DNA of 48,365 bases from NCBI GenBank assembly GCA_004299305.1, contig SCPZ01000040.1, positions 1-48,365 on the forward strand, in the 5' to 3' direction. The position numbers were made by a program, and so were the translations under genes. Shown here piece after piece: positions 30,506 through 39,184 of the stretch (the first letter of the stretch is position 1; each line of letters opens with the position of its first letter). The notes beneath the pieces were generated by a model, which saw nothing but the letters and a program-made list of their open reading frames with translations, made no database searches and was not told the DNA's origin. The stretch comes from Methylobacter sp. (GTDB taxonomy: Bacteria; Pseudomonadota; Gammaproteobacteria; Methylococcales; Methylomonadaceae).

Positions 30506-31576
30506 ATGTTTAAATCATTTCCTTTGGAATATACCGCCGATATTTTAATTGTCGACGATACATTAGCTAATTTACAGCTATTATCGTCACTTTTAAAAGA
30601 AGAAGGTTATAAGGTACGTCCTGCTAACAGCGGTGCTCTAGCGTTGCAAGCGGTTGCTAAAAAGAAGCCGGACTTGATTCTGCTGGATATTAAAATGCCT
30701 GAAATGAATGGCTATGAGGTTTGTTCGACATTAAAAAGCAATCCGGAAACCAAGAATATTCCTGTGTTATTCATCAGTGCATTAAATGATGTTGCTGACA
30801 AAATCAAAGCCTTTAATGTGGGCGGTCTCGATTACATTAATAAGCCTTTTCAATTTGAAGAAGTTAAAGCCCGCGTCGCCACTCATTTGCAATTAAAAGC
30901 CTATGAAGATGATATGGAGGCGAGAATAGCGCAGGGCATTCGTGAAATCGAGGCCTTGAATAAGGAGATTATCGATACTCAGCAAGAACTTATTTTCACC
31001 ATGGGGCAAATTTGTGAAACCCGTTCGCATGAAACAGGACAGCATGTGAAACGTGTCGCCGAGTATTCGTATTTATTAGCAAAATTGTACGGCTATGAAG
31101 AACTGGAGTTTATGAAACAAGCGGCGTCCATGCACGACATCGGTAAAGTCGCTATTCCCGATAGTATTTTGAATAAACCGGGCGAGTTGACCGCGGAAGA
31201 ATGGGGGATTATGAAAACCCACAGCCATTTGGGTTTCCAAATGCTCAGTCTGTCGCAAAATACCCCGCAACGTCCGTTATTTAAACTGGCTGCGACTATT
31301 GCCTTGGAACATCATGAAAAATGGGATGGCAGCGGTTATCCCTACGGTCTTAAAGGCGAAGAAATCAGTGTCGCCGGGCGTATTACGGCGATTGCCGATG
31401 TGTTCGATGCATTGGGGGCAATGCGCTGCTATAAGCCATCGAAGAGTTTGGAAGAGATTTTGGCTATTTTTAAACAAGAAAGCGGCAGGCATTTCGACCC
31501 GGCTATGGTGACGCTGTTTTTTGATCATTTGGATGATTTTATCGCTATTCGAAATAAATACGCGACACCTGAATAA
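30506..31576 (+). CDS. Response regulator REC-HD-GYP, predicted c-di-GMP phosphodiesterase (copy 2)
   Basis: This 356-residue paralogue has the same length and architecture as the protein at 19648: receiver D61, HDIGK and HHEKWDGSGYPYGLKGEEI all intact. Differences cluster in the linker and around residues 230-260 and 335-356, which leaves catalysis unaffected and may alter partner choice. Both genes are on the plus strand and bracket the minus-strand kinase/CheB-CheR operon. The similarity begins a little upstream of the ATG, so a segment rather than only the coding region was duplicated. It is probably a c-di-GMP-lowering output for nearby kinases. Confidence 0.94.
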   Translation: MFKSFPLEYTADILIVDDTLANLQLLSSLLKEEGYKVRPANSGALALQAVAKKKPDLILLDIKMPEMNGYEVCSTLKSNPETKNIPVLFISALNDVADKIKAFNVGGLDYINKPFQFEEVKARVATHLQLKAYEDDMEARIAQGIREIEALNKEIIDTQQELIFTMGQICETRSHETGQHVKRVAEYSYLLAKLYGYEELEFMKQAASMHDIGKVAIPDSILNKPGELTAEEWGIMKTHSHLGFQMLSLSQNTPQRPLFKLAATIALEHHEKWDGSGYPYGLKGEEISVAGRITAIADVFDALGAMRCYKPSKSLEEILAIFKQESGRHFDPAMVTLFFDHLDDFIAIRNKYATPE

Positions 31577-31602
31577 GCGATCAATCTGAAAAGAGCAGTT
31601 GA

Positions 31603-31886
31603 GCCACGGATGGACACAGATTTAGACAGATAAACAATGGACGTAACTACTCACTCTATGCTAATGCTGGCTTCTGTCATGTCCAAAGCCAGCTTTGAAC
31701 TCCTATAGCACACCTTTCTGGAGTCCAAAGCTGGCTTTGGACAGTAAAAATCGACTTTGCGGTTACAAAAAGAGGGGAATGGATTACATTAATTCTTTGA
31801 GACACCCATTGGCTTGAAATACTCATATTGCATACCTAATATTTTATCAGTGATTATCAGTGATTATCTGTGTAAATCTGTGGCTA
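31603..31886. repeat. 'cacggat/acagat' repeat split by an inverted GTAACTACTCA element
   Basis: The left edge AGCCACGGATGGACACAGAT (about 31603) and right edge ATCTGTGTAAATCTGTGGCT (about 31865) are inverted counterparts. Between them, 31643-31766 begins GTAACTACTCAC and contains CCAAAGCCAGCTTTG and CCAAAGCTGGCTTTGGAC, an inverted relative of 2049-2213. This gap upstream of the RACo-like gene holds no other recognisable feature. Confidence 0.65.
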
Positions 31887-31907
31887 ACTAATTTTTTTAG
31901 GATCAAG

Positions 31908-33470
31908 ATGTCCATACTCGCCGTTGCTTTAAACAATCGGCACCTCGCCGATATTTCTTTCGTATCGCCCTGCAAGGTATTCACATTATTGGCAATGTAC
32001 GAGCGTACTCGGGTACGTTCGGCATGTCAGGGTAAAGGCACATGCGGTCTGTGTTTGGTGCGTATCGACCAAGGCGCGGTTAGCGAATTGACGCAGTATG
32101 AGCATCAGCGCCTCAATGTGAGGCAAATCGCCCACGGCATTCGTCTCGCCTGTCAAGTGACGGTGTTTGATAACGCTAGTGTTACGCTGGTTAATCCGCT
32201 GGCTATCGAGGCCTTGGATACCCTAACTATTCACCCCCTCATAGCAACGGCTAATAGTCAATATGCTGTGGCAGTTGATTTGGGTTCAACTCAATTACGC
32301 ATCAGTCTTTGGGACTGCGTCCATCAGCACCGTGTTGCCGGGTATTGCGGTTTTAATCCGCAAGCCTATTACGGCACCGACATACTCAATCGCTTGACTG
32401 CCGCTATGACGGATACGGTCACCGGGCTGGCGATGAGTGGCTTGGTGCAGGACACGATAGAACGCGTGGTGACGGAGTGGGTAGAGACTAAAAATGTGCG
32501 CATCACGGAAATTTTGCTGGTCGGTAACACGGCGATGTTGGCATTGTTGGCAAACAAACATGTCGAGCAATTATTACAACCTGCGTATTGGACACAGTCC
32601 GTTGATTGCTCTTTAAGTTTTTCCACATTGCGGCAAACGCAAATTCCCATGGCTGTCGTTCAGCCGGTAGCAGGTTTTATCGGTTCTGACCTATTGGCCG
32701 GTTTATGGGCTGTGCGTCTGACAGACAGTGCAGGCAGTGCGTTGTTTATTGATTTTGGCACTAACACCGAAATAGCCTTATGGCATCAGCACAAGTTATG
32801 GATCACTTCCGTTCCCGGCGGCCCGGCATTTGAAGGTTGCGGGATTAGTTGCGGTGTTGCCGCCGAACAAGGCGCGATTAGTCATGTTACTTATGATGCT
32901 GAAACTGGACAGTTTCAGGGGGAGTTAATCGGTAATGGCGAGATTAAAGGCTTATGCGGCTCGGGTTTATGCGCTGTCATGGCCTGTTTACTGGCATCGG
33001 GACAGTTGAAAAAAAACGGGCGCTTTGCCAAAGCGGTTTCTGAACTGGAAATTGAATTAGTTAATTTACATTATCGTGTTACTGTTAAAAAACAGGATAT
33101 TGATATTTTTCAGCGTGCCAAAGCGGCGACAGGCGCCGGTATTGCTAAACTGCTCAGCATAGCAGGTGCTTCAAGCGACGATTTAACACGGTTGTGTATT
33201 GCGGGGGCTTTTGGGCAGTTTTTAAATATTCAATATGCTCAAGCTCTGGGTTTATTACCGGGTTGCCCAATTGAAAGCGTTGAGTTATGCGGTAATACCG
33301 CGTTAATGGGTTGCGAGCAATTGCTTTCCAGCCCTAATCGTGAGGAACAATTAAATGAATTGAAGCGCTATGTCGAAATCGTTAATTTGTCGCAAGTCGA
33401 CGATTATGAAGATGTCTTTGTCGATAATCTTTATTTGCAGCCGATGTTTGCGCTGGTTTCCAAGCTCTAG
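31908..33470 (+). CDS. RACo-like corrinoid activator: [2Fe-2S] ferredoxin domain plus ASKHA ATPase
   Basis: This 520-residue protein resembles reductive activators of corrinoid enzymes (RACo/RamA-type, DUF4445). The N-terminal ferredoxin domain has C40-x5-C46-x2-C49 and C82, the plant-type [2Fe-2S] pattern. The ASKHA part starts with AVDLGSTQLRISLWD and contains LFIDFGTNTEIALW, PGGPAFEGCGISCG, GEIKGLCGSG and the late IAGAFGQFL block. Such enzymes use ATP to drive reduction of inactive Co(II) corrinoid to Co(I). The ATG at 31908 has AGGA 5 bases upstream; a longer start at 31860 would fall in a repeat. The gene precedes a corrinoid protein and a UroD-family methyltransferase, which supports the role. 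Confidence 0.88.
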   Translation: MSILAVALNNRHLADISFVSPCKVFTLLAMYERTRVRSACQGKGTCGLCLVRIDQGAVSELTQYEHQRLNVRQIAHGIRLACQVTVFDNASVTLVNPLAIEALDTLTIHPLIATANSQYAVAVDLGSTQLRISLWDCVHQHRVAGYCGFNPQAYYGTDILNRLTAAMTDTVTGLAMSGLVQDTIERVVTEWVETKNVRITEILLVGNTAMLALLANKHVEQLLQPAYWTQSVDCSLSFSTLRQTQIPMAVVQPVAGFIGSDLLAGLWAVRLTDSAGSALFIDFGTNTEIALWHQHKLWITSVPGGPAFEGCGISCGVAAEQGAISHVTYDAETGQFQGELIGNGEIKGLCGSGLCAVMACLLASGQLKKNGRFAKAVSELEIELVNLHYRVTVKKQDIDIFQRAKAATGAGIAKLLSIAGASSDDLTRLCIAGAFGQFLNIQYAQALGLLPGCPIESVELCGNTALMGCEQLLSSPNREEQLNELKRYVEIVNLSQVDDYEDVFVDNLYLQPMFALVSKL

Positions 33471-33473
33471 CTC

Positions 33474-33643
33474 TCATTGTTATACACAAGTGTCTGCGAG
33501 ACATCGCCATTCCTTCTCGTTCCCACGCGTTGCGCCGCGAGTCACGGACAACGTCGTGTATACGGGACGCAGCGCGTCCAGCACTGCATTCCCACGTAGC
33601 ACGTGGGAACGAGGTGTACTTGAACACTTGTGTATAACGATGA
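33474..33643 (+). repeat. 170-bp element with 20-bp terminal inverted repeats
   Basis: TCATTGTTATACACAAGTGT at 33474-33493 is matched by its reverse complement at 33624-33643 with one mismatch. Inside are CGTTCCCACGCG and CACGTGGGAACGAG, and just beyond it is a CTTCGCGAGACGGGAAGCTGG / GCTTGGGAACGAG repeat (33650-33716). It lies between the RACo-like and corrinoid genes and might affect their co-expression. Confidence 0.75.
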
Positions 33644-33770
33644 GATCTCCAGCTTCGCGAGACGGGAAGCTGGAGCTTCCAAGACTGCATTCCCAAGCTG
33701 GAGCTTGGGAACGAGCGGAAACTGATTTTTTTAGGTTCAATCCATTCTGTAGCGACTACTTACCTTAACT

Positions 33771-33776
33771 GAGGAG
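33771..33776 (+). promoter_or_regulatory. Strong ribosome binding site of the corrinoid gene
   Basis: GAGGAG ends 6-7 bases before the ATG at 33783. No cobalamin riboswitch is recognisable in the 312-base gap upstream, which is mostly repeats. Confidence 0.6.
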
Positions 33777-33782
33777 TTTACG

Positions 33783-34448
33783 ATGCTGGAAAATGTTATC
33801 GCAGCTTATAGTGAAGCTGTTTTTGATACGGATCGTGATAAAGCATTAGAGGTCATTCACGAAGCTGTCGCTCAAGGTGTTACGCCGGAAGACATTGTTT
33901 TTAAAGTGGTCATTCCTTCGATGGAATCTATGATTAAAGCCATCAGTGAAGATTTTGACGCCAATCTGGCCCAACATTTCATGGCTTCACAAATCGCTTC
34001 TCAAGTCACCGATGAAATGGTGGCGCTGTTTCAAAAAAGCCCGGAAACCATTGGCCGCGTAGTTATTGGCACGTCACACGGCGATATGCATACATTGGGC
34101 AAGCGCATTGTCAGTGGCTGTTTACGTTCCCTGATGATTGATGTGATTGATTTAGGGGTTAATGTCAGTGCCGAGCGTTTTGTCGATGCTGCGCTGGAAC
34201 ATAACGCCGATATTATTGCCATTTCCTCCATGATGGTGCATACCGCTCGTAGTGAATACGCATGCCTTGCGGTGAGGCAATTGCTTAAGGAACGCCAGTT
34301 GGAAGATCGTATTAAAATCATTGTCGGTGGCGCACCTTATACATGGGATACCGAACTCTACAAGGTTGTCCAGGCGGACGCGTGGGCGAGTGATGGTATT
34401 TCAGCAGGCAAAGTCATTAAGGATTTAATTGTGGAGATGCACAAATGA
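33783..34448 (+). CDS. Corrinoid (methylcobalamin-binding) protein, MtaC/MtbC-like
   Basis: This 221-residue cytoplasmic protein has the two-domain layout of methanogen-type corrinoid proteins. An N-terminal helical cap (about 1-88) is followed by a B12-binding Rossmann domain. The base-off ligand signature D101-x-H103-x2-G106 is present in GTSHGDMHTLGKRIV. Two further B12 segments follow: IAISSMMVHT, with Ser contacting the lower ligand, and IIVGGAPYTWDTELY. It should carry a methyl group on cobalt between a donor and the methyltransferase encoded next. Its stop overlaps the next start by four bases. No MtaB, MttB or MtmB-type substrate methyltransferase is adjacent, so the methyl donor is unknown. 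Confidence 0.92.
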   Translation: MLENVIAAYSEAVFDTDRDKALEVIHEAVAQGVTPEDIVFKVVIPSMESMIKAISEDFDANLAQHFMASQIASQVTDEMVALFQKSPETIGRVVIGTSHGDMHTLGKRIVSGCLRSLMIDVIDLGVNVSAERFVDAALEHNADIIAISSMMVHTARSEYACLAVRQLLKERQLEDRIKIIVGGAPYTWDTELYKVVQADAWASDGISAGKVIKDLIVEMHK

Positions 34449-35473
34449 TTACTGGAATGGATAGATTAGTAGCCGCAATAAAGGGCGAAAAGGCGGATCG
34501 TATTCCGGTATTTTGCAATTTATTGGATCAAGGCGCTAAAGAGTTGGGTTTAATGTCCTTGTACGATTATTACCAACGTGGTGAATACGTTGCCGAAGGG
34601 CAATTGAAAATGCGTGAAAAATACGGTTACGATAATGTTTGGAGCTTATTTTATGTGGGCAAGGAAGCGGAATTATTAGGCTGTAAAAAGATTTTATTTT
34701 CGCTTGATGGTCCGCCTAATGTCGAACATTTTGTTATTCAGTCTTATGACGATATTCACAACTTGGAGATTCCTGACGATATTATTCATCACCCCGTTTT
34801 TGCCGAAGAATTAAAATGTTTGCAAATCTTAAAACGTGAAGTCGGCGGGCGTTATCCCATTTGCGGTTATGTTACCGCCAGCATGGCATTACCTGCCCTG
34901 TTAATGGGTATGGATAAATGGTTTGAATTATTATTCATGGGGCCGCCTGACGTGCGTGATGAGTTATTAGCCAAATGTTCGTTATTTTGTCAGCGACATA
35001 TTGCCGCCCTCAGGGAATTGGGTGTCGATGTGATTGTTTATGCCAACCCGTTCGGTTCTACCGATTTTGTGCCGCTGCCATACATCATCAAAACGGGTAT
35101 ACCGTGGATGAAGCAAGATTTAAGCGCAGGCACACAAGGCATTGTCTATTACTGTGGCGGAGCCCGGTTTAATCAAGTCATTGAAGCCATTATTTCGCAA
35201 ATCGGCATCGAGACTTATTATTTAAGTCCTTTAGATGATATTGCTGTAGGTAAGCAAATTGTCAACGGTCGAGGCCTGACCTGCGGTGTTATCAATGACA
35301 TTAAACTCATTGATTGGTCGGAACAGGAAATCAAGCAAGAAGTGAAACGTATGTTAGCGGCGGGTATGGAGGGCGGTAAGTTTCTTTTCGGCACAATTTT
35401 AATGCCGTACAAAATTCCTGAACGAAATATCAGGGCAATGTTAGATGCCGCTTATGAGTTTGGGCAATTTTAA
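34445..35473 (+). CDS. Uroporphyrinogen decarboxylase-family methyltransferase (MtaA/MtbA-like)
   Basis: This is a 342-residue TIM-barrel protein of the URO-D/MtaA superfamily. It begins MTGMDR-like (MITGMDRLVAAIKGEKADRIPVF) and has a GYVTASMALPALLMG block and a C-terminal GGKFLFGT. Members paired with a corrinoid protein usually move methyl groups from cobalt to a thiol or another acceptor. The usual zinc-binding HxC becomes Y235-Y236-C237 in VYYCGGARF; a second Cys, C280 in RGLTCGV, may be another ligand. Its acceptor may therefore differ from coenzyme M, which is not expected in a gammaproteobacterium. Translation is coupled to the corrinoid gene. Confidence 0.88.
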   Translation: MITGMDRLVAAIKGEKADRIPVFCNLLDQGAKELGLMSLYDYYQRGEYVAEGQLKMREKYGYDNVWSLFYVGKEAELLGCKKILFSLDGPPNVEHFVIQSYDDIHNLEIPDDIIHHPVFAEELKCLQILKREVGGRYPICGYVTASMALPALLMGMDKWFELLFMGPPDVRDELLAKCSLFCQRHIAALRELGVDVIVYANPFGSTDFVPLPYIIKTGIPWMKQDLSAGTQGIVYYCGGARFNQVIEAIISQIGIETYYLSPLDDIAVGKQIVNGRGLTCGVINDIKLIDWSEQEIKQEVKRMLAAGMEGGKFLFGTILMPYKIPERNIRAMLDAAYEFGQF

Positions 35474-35501
35474 ATAAACTATTCAAGGTATGTTAATCAT
35501 G

Positions 35502-35652
35502 ACTTATAGAACACGGATGACACAGATCAGCGACCGATTTAAACGGATTTTAAAACGCAGCGCCATGTTGTTATGCGCTTTTAAATCAGTGTTTATTCGT
35601 CTAATCGGCGTCATCCGTGTTCCATATTTCCCTTTATGCTAAATGGTTACAC
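35502..35652 (+). repeat. 'cacggatgacac' repeat
   Basis: GAACACGGATGACACAGAT (about 35509) and CGTCATCCGTGTTCC (about 35608-35622) form an inverted pair around AAACGGATTTTAAAACG. It ends with a GTTAC remnant like the GTAACTAYTCA element ends. The GTG at 35617, an apparent earlier start for the DUF1638 gene, lies in this repeat. Confidence 0.7.
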
Positions 35653-35661
35653 ATACAATCA

Positions 35662-36258
35662 ATGTCACCATCAACACTAAGCTTGGTCGGCTGCGGTATT
35701 TTGCAAAAAGAAGTAGGCTATTTAATTGCAAAAAACCACTGGTCATTGACAACGGATTTTTTGCCGTCTTCGTTGCATATTGATTTCAAACGCTTGGCTT
35801 GTGCTTTACAGGCAGGTTTGTCACGACATTCGAATGAACAAACTATTGTTTTTTACGGCGCTTGCCATCCCAGAATGGATAGTATGCTGCATGAGGCTCA
35901 TACTCTGCGAACGTTGGGACAAAATTGTATTGAAATGCTGCTGGGTGCGGAAGAATTTAATCGAGAGCTGGCTCAAGGTGCGTACTTTTTACTGGATGAT
36001 TGGGCGCACAATTGGGATGCCGTTATCGCTAAAACCTTTGGATCGAATATTGCCGTGATTCGCGATATTTTTCACGATCAGCACCGTTATCTGTTATGCC
36101 TGCGCACACCGCAATCCGGCGATTTTAGCCAAGAAGCTGCGCACATCAGCGCTATGCTGGATTTACCTGTGCAATGGCGCGATGTGACTTTAGATCATCT
36201 CGAAAGCGTCTTGCAAACCGCCATCAAGCGTAAATCGGATAGCCAGCATGTCCGATGA
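35662..36258 (+). CDS. DUF1638-family protein
   Basis: This 198-residue protein resembles DUF1638 proteins. Evidence is the opening [17 protein letters not shown], the [13 protein letters not shown] block with conserved Cys and His, [14 protein letters not shown], and a [11 protein letters not shown] block. These proteins commonly lie next to corrinoid-dependent methyltransferase genes in methylotrophic methanogens and some bacteria, but their function is not known. The start at 35662 is chosen because codons upstream to 35617 derive from a repeat; there is no clear ribosome binding site. It overlaps the downstream kinase by 11 bases, tying the B12 module to the sensor. Confidence 0.75.
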   Translation: MSPSTLSLVGCGILQKEVGYLIAKNHWSLTTDFLPSSLHIDFKRLACALQAGLSRHSNEQTIVFYGACHPRMDSMLHEAHTLRTLGQNCIEMLLGAEEFNRELAQGAYFLLDDWAHNWDAVIAKTFGSNIAVIRDIFHDQHRYLLCLRTPQSGDFSQEAAHISAMLDLPVQWRDVTLDHLESVLQTAIKRKSDSQHVR

Positions 36259-38260
36259 GCTAATAACCATTCCCGTTGCTGAATGGAATAAACTCAAACA
36301 ACGCGCTACTAAACTCGCCTTGGATAAATCCTATCAACAACTGGTGATGCAGTTGATGAGTAAGATGAGCGAAGCCTCAGGATTAGACAATGTCATTGAC
36401 GCTATGTTGCGATCTATTGTCGATGTCATCGGCGGGGCTAACCTCATTTTGTATTACAAAATTGATGCGGATATTTTCTATGCAGATGTGTATGGTCTGA
36501 AAAAACACCTGCAACAACTGGATGATGAAGGCGTTATCAGCGCCTTCGCCACTGGTCGAGCCAGCGAATATGAACATGATTTTAGCGATACCCGCATGTT
36601 AACCGCTGCGTTCACTAATGCGTACACCTGGATTTATCCGCTCAAAGTCGGTTCGACCGTAATCGGCGTGTTTAAAATGGAAAGCCTGCATATCGCTATG
36701 CGCGATTTGTATAATCAGTTACCGCTATTTTTTAATTACGCAGCGTTAGTATTAAAAAATGAAATCCTCGGATATACCCGTTTACAGGACATTAATAACT
36801 TATTGCAGCAAGAAATTATTATTCGCAAGCAAACTGAGCAGAAATTAGTAGCGGCAAAAGACGAAGCGGAAGCGGCGAATCGAGCTAAAAGTATATTCTT
36901 GGCTAACATGAGTCATGAATTACGCACGCCCATGAATGCCGTTTTAGGATTTTCGCAGTTAATGCAAAGAGATACTGACCTTAGTCCAGAACAACGTGAA
37001 ACCCTGAACATTATCAACAACAGTGGCAGGCACTTATTGGAACTGATTAACGATGTGTTGGATATGGCGAAAATTGAAGCGGGGCGCGTGGTCATTGAAA
37101 ACGGTAATTTTGATTTAGGCGCGTTAGTTCTTAACACCATAGGGATGATGCACGAGCGCGCTGAAGCTAAGGGTTTGGAATTGTTATTGGATCAATCGTC
37201 CAATTTTCCGCGTTTTGTCAATAGCGATGAAGCGAAATTGCGGCAAATTTTGCTGAACTTGATCGGCAATGCCATTAAATATACGCAAAAAGGCCGTATT
37301 ATTGTGCGTTTAACGGCTAAAGATTTACCCGATATTCGGCGCTGCTCATTAATTTTCGAGATTAAAGATACCGGTATAGGCATTGCCAAGCAGGATTTGC
37401 CGTTCATTTTCGATACCTTTGTACAGGTCGGCAGGGAATCCGATCAACAGGGCAGCGGCTTAGGGTTGAGAATTACCAAGCAATATGCAGAGTTAATGGG
37501 CGGACAAGTTACTGTTACCAGTGAACTGGATAAGGGATCATCTTTTACCTTAACCTTAACCGTTACTAAGGTTGATCAATCAGAAATTATCAATAAATTA
37601 GCTCTTGATGGTAAGCGAGTGCTGGGATTGGCGGCAGGACAGCCGGTCTATCGTGTCTTGATTGTTGAAGATCAACTAGAAAATCGATTGTTGTTAAAAA
37701 AATTGATGGAATTCGTCGGATTTAAAGTATTCGAAGCGGTTAATGGGAAGCAAGGCGTAGAACAGTTTATACACTGGCAACCGCATTTTATTTGGATGGA
37801 TAGGCGCATGCCTATTATGGACGGCATTACGGCCACGCAAAAAATTCGCACATTACCCAATGGCGATAAAGTGAAAATTATTGCGGTTACTGCATCGGTT
37901 TTTACAGAGCAACGGCAAGAGTTTTTAAACGCAGGCGCTGATGATATTGTCGGAAAACCTTATCGAGATGACGAAATTTTTGCGTGCATGACAAAACATT
38001 TAGGGGTACGTTTTATTTACGATGAACCGGTTAATGAGAAAAACGTTACCGGGCAACTGCTTAATGAGCCGCGTTTAAAGCAGCTGCCCGAAGAGCTATT
38101 GTCTGAATTACAGCAAGCCGTAATGAGTTTGGATGTAGAGCAAAGCCTGATGGTGATTGAGAAGATTAGAGCAATTGATGCGCCTTTAGCCGATGTGTTG
38201 GCAGATCGCGTCACGCAATTCGATTTTGAAGCGATTACTAAATTGCTAGACTGGCATTAG
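36248..38260 (+). CDS. Hybrid histidine kinase GAF-HisKA-HATPase-REC in the corrinoid operon
   Basis: This is a soluble 670-residue kinase. A short N-terminal helix is followed by a GAF domain (about 30-170), a coiled linker, HisKA (H223), HATPase ([18 protein letters not shown]), REC (D518 in [13 protein letters not shown]) and the same type of helical tail as the other kinases. The GAF pocket could bind a small molecule or cofactor. Because its start overlaps the DUF1638 gene and the unit begins with corrinoid genes, it probably reports on the methyl-transfer system or its substrate. It lacks a DNA-binding output. The kinase core is more diverged from the 5-19 kb cluster than those kinases are from each other. 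Confidence 0.92.
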   Translation: MSDELITIPVAEWNKLKQRATKLALDKSYQQLVMQLMSKMSEASGLDNVIDAMLRSIVDVIGGANLILYYKIDADIFYADVYGLKKHLQQLDDEGVISAFATGRASEYEHDFSDTRMLTAAFTNAYTWIYPLKVGSTVIGVFKMESLHIAMRDLYNQLPLFFNYAALVLKNEILGYTRLQDINNLLQQEIIIRKQTEQKLVAAKDEAEAANRAKSIFLANMSHELRTPMNAVLGFSQLMQRDTDLSPEQRETLNIINNSGRHLLELINDVLDMAKIEAGRVVIENGNFDLGALVLNTIGMMHERAEAKGLELLLDQSSNFPRFVNSDEAKLRQILLNLIGNAIKYTQKGRIIVRLTAKDLPDIRRCSLIFEIKDTGIGIAKQDLPFIFDTFVQVGRESDQQGSGLGLRITKQYAELMGGQVTVTSELDKGSSFTLTLTVTKVDQSEIINKLALDGKRVLGLAAGQPVYRVLIVEDQLENRLLLKKLMEFVGFKVFEAVNGKQGVEQFIHWQPHFIWMDRRMPIMDGITATQKIRTLPNGDKVKIIAVTASVFTEQRQEFLNAGADDIVGKPYRDDEIFACMTKHLGVRFIYDEPVNEKNVTGQLLNEPRLKQLPEELLSELQQAVMSLDVEQSLMVIEKIRAIDAPLADVLADRVTQFDFEAITKLLDWH

Positions 38261-38335
38261 AGTTAAGTTTTTTAATTACGCTAGCTCAAACTGTATTGCT
38301 CCCAGCGTTTTGCTTAGATTGTTTATTTTAAGGCG

Positions 38336-38372
38336 CGGGACACGCTTGTAAGGCTGGGCCTTAAATGTCCCG
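38336..38372. terminator. Hairpin between convergent kinase and fliS genes
   Basis: CGGGACA...TAAGGC and GCCTTA...TGTCCCG form an interrupted inverted repeat at 38336-38372 around a TGG loop. It could stop transcription from both sides, but there is no T-run on either strand, so it may instead be a repeat. Confidence 0.4.
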
Positions 38373-38427
38373 TGTAGTGGTGAAATAAGCGCCCTGACTT
38401 AAGTGGTAGATCTGCATAGCTTAAAAG

Positions 38428-38820
38428 CTAATGCTTATAGGCGTCAGGCATTGCATCCCAGCCCATTTTAATTTCTATCATCAAACTGGAAACTTCATCC
38501 AAAATGCTCTCATCATTTTGGCTATTGGCGACCAGTAAACGATTTATCATATAGTCATAAAGATTATTTAGATTTTCTGCAATCTCGCCACCTGCCTCCT
38601 TATTTAAAGACCCTTGCAATCCACCCACAATATTAATGGCCCTACCAATATTTTGGCCTTTCATAGCGATTTCATTGCGCTTCATACTTTCTTTTGCAAG
38701 TGCAATCCGTTCTAATGCGCCTTCCATCAACATTTGCACAAGACGATGAGGCGAGGCACCCATTACAGAACTATTAACGCTCACTTGCTGATATTGTTTT
38801 ATGGCTGATACAGCGTTCAT
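38428..38820 (-). CDS. fliS: Flagellar export chaperone FliS
   Basis: This 130-residue helical chaperone binds flagellin C-termini in the cytoplasm and prevents early polymerisation before export. FliS features include MNAVSAIKQYQQVSVNSSVMGASPHRLVQMLMEGALERI near the start and AENLNNLYDYMINRLLVAN later. The ATG at 38820 has TGAGGA 9 bases upstream; an extension to 38868 is not needed. It is the last gene of the flagellar group but is separated from fliT by 468 bases containing a palindromic repeat, so it may use its own promoter. Confidence 0.95.
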   Translation of the reverse strand: MNAVSAIKQYQQVSVNSSVMGASPHRLVQMLMEGALERIALAKESMKRNEIAMKGQNIGRAINIVGGLQGSLNKEAGGEIAENLNNLYDYMINRLLVANSQNDESILDEVSSLMIEIKMGWDAMPDAYKH

Positions 38821-39184
38821 TTGTCTATCCTCATTTATCGTTACGTTGCGTCCCACTGCTTGGAACACCTAACTAGATGTAGCGACAGTTTTAACAAAAA
38901 CTTTACCTTTTTCACAAAAAAACAGTTAATTGTTTTTCGCTTGATAATAGTGGTGTATTGATATTATGTCTTTATAAATCAACGGATTTTGTATATTAAT
39001 AGCTGTGGGGAATGAGCGGTTTTTTCTCCTTTTATAGCCTGAAGGTTACAAGTGTCATCGAGTATATATTTGATAGCAATCATCTTGATCTGTTGATTTA
39101 TCGTGGGGTATTTTCATTGAACACAAGTAGTGAAAATTATGTGATCGCTATATACTTTGGACGGCCACTATTTTTGTTTTTGGC

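Noticed and set aside
33370-33768. Frames across the end of the activator gene and the next gap
   Set aside because: They run through the 20-bp-TIR repeat and show no family features.
33644-33782. Cobalamin riboswitch before the corrinoid gene
   Set aside because: No B12-box-like sequence or suitable fold could be recognised; the gap is largely repeats.
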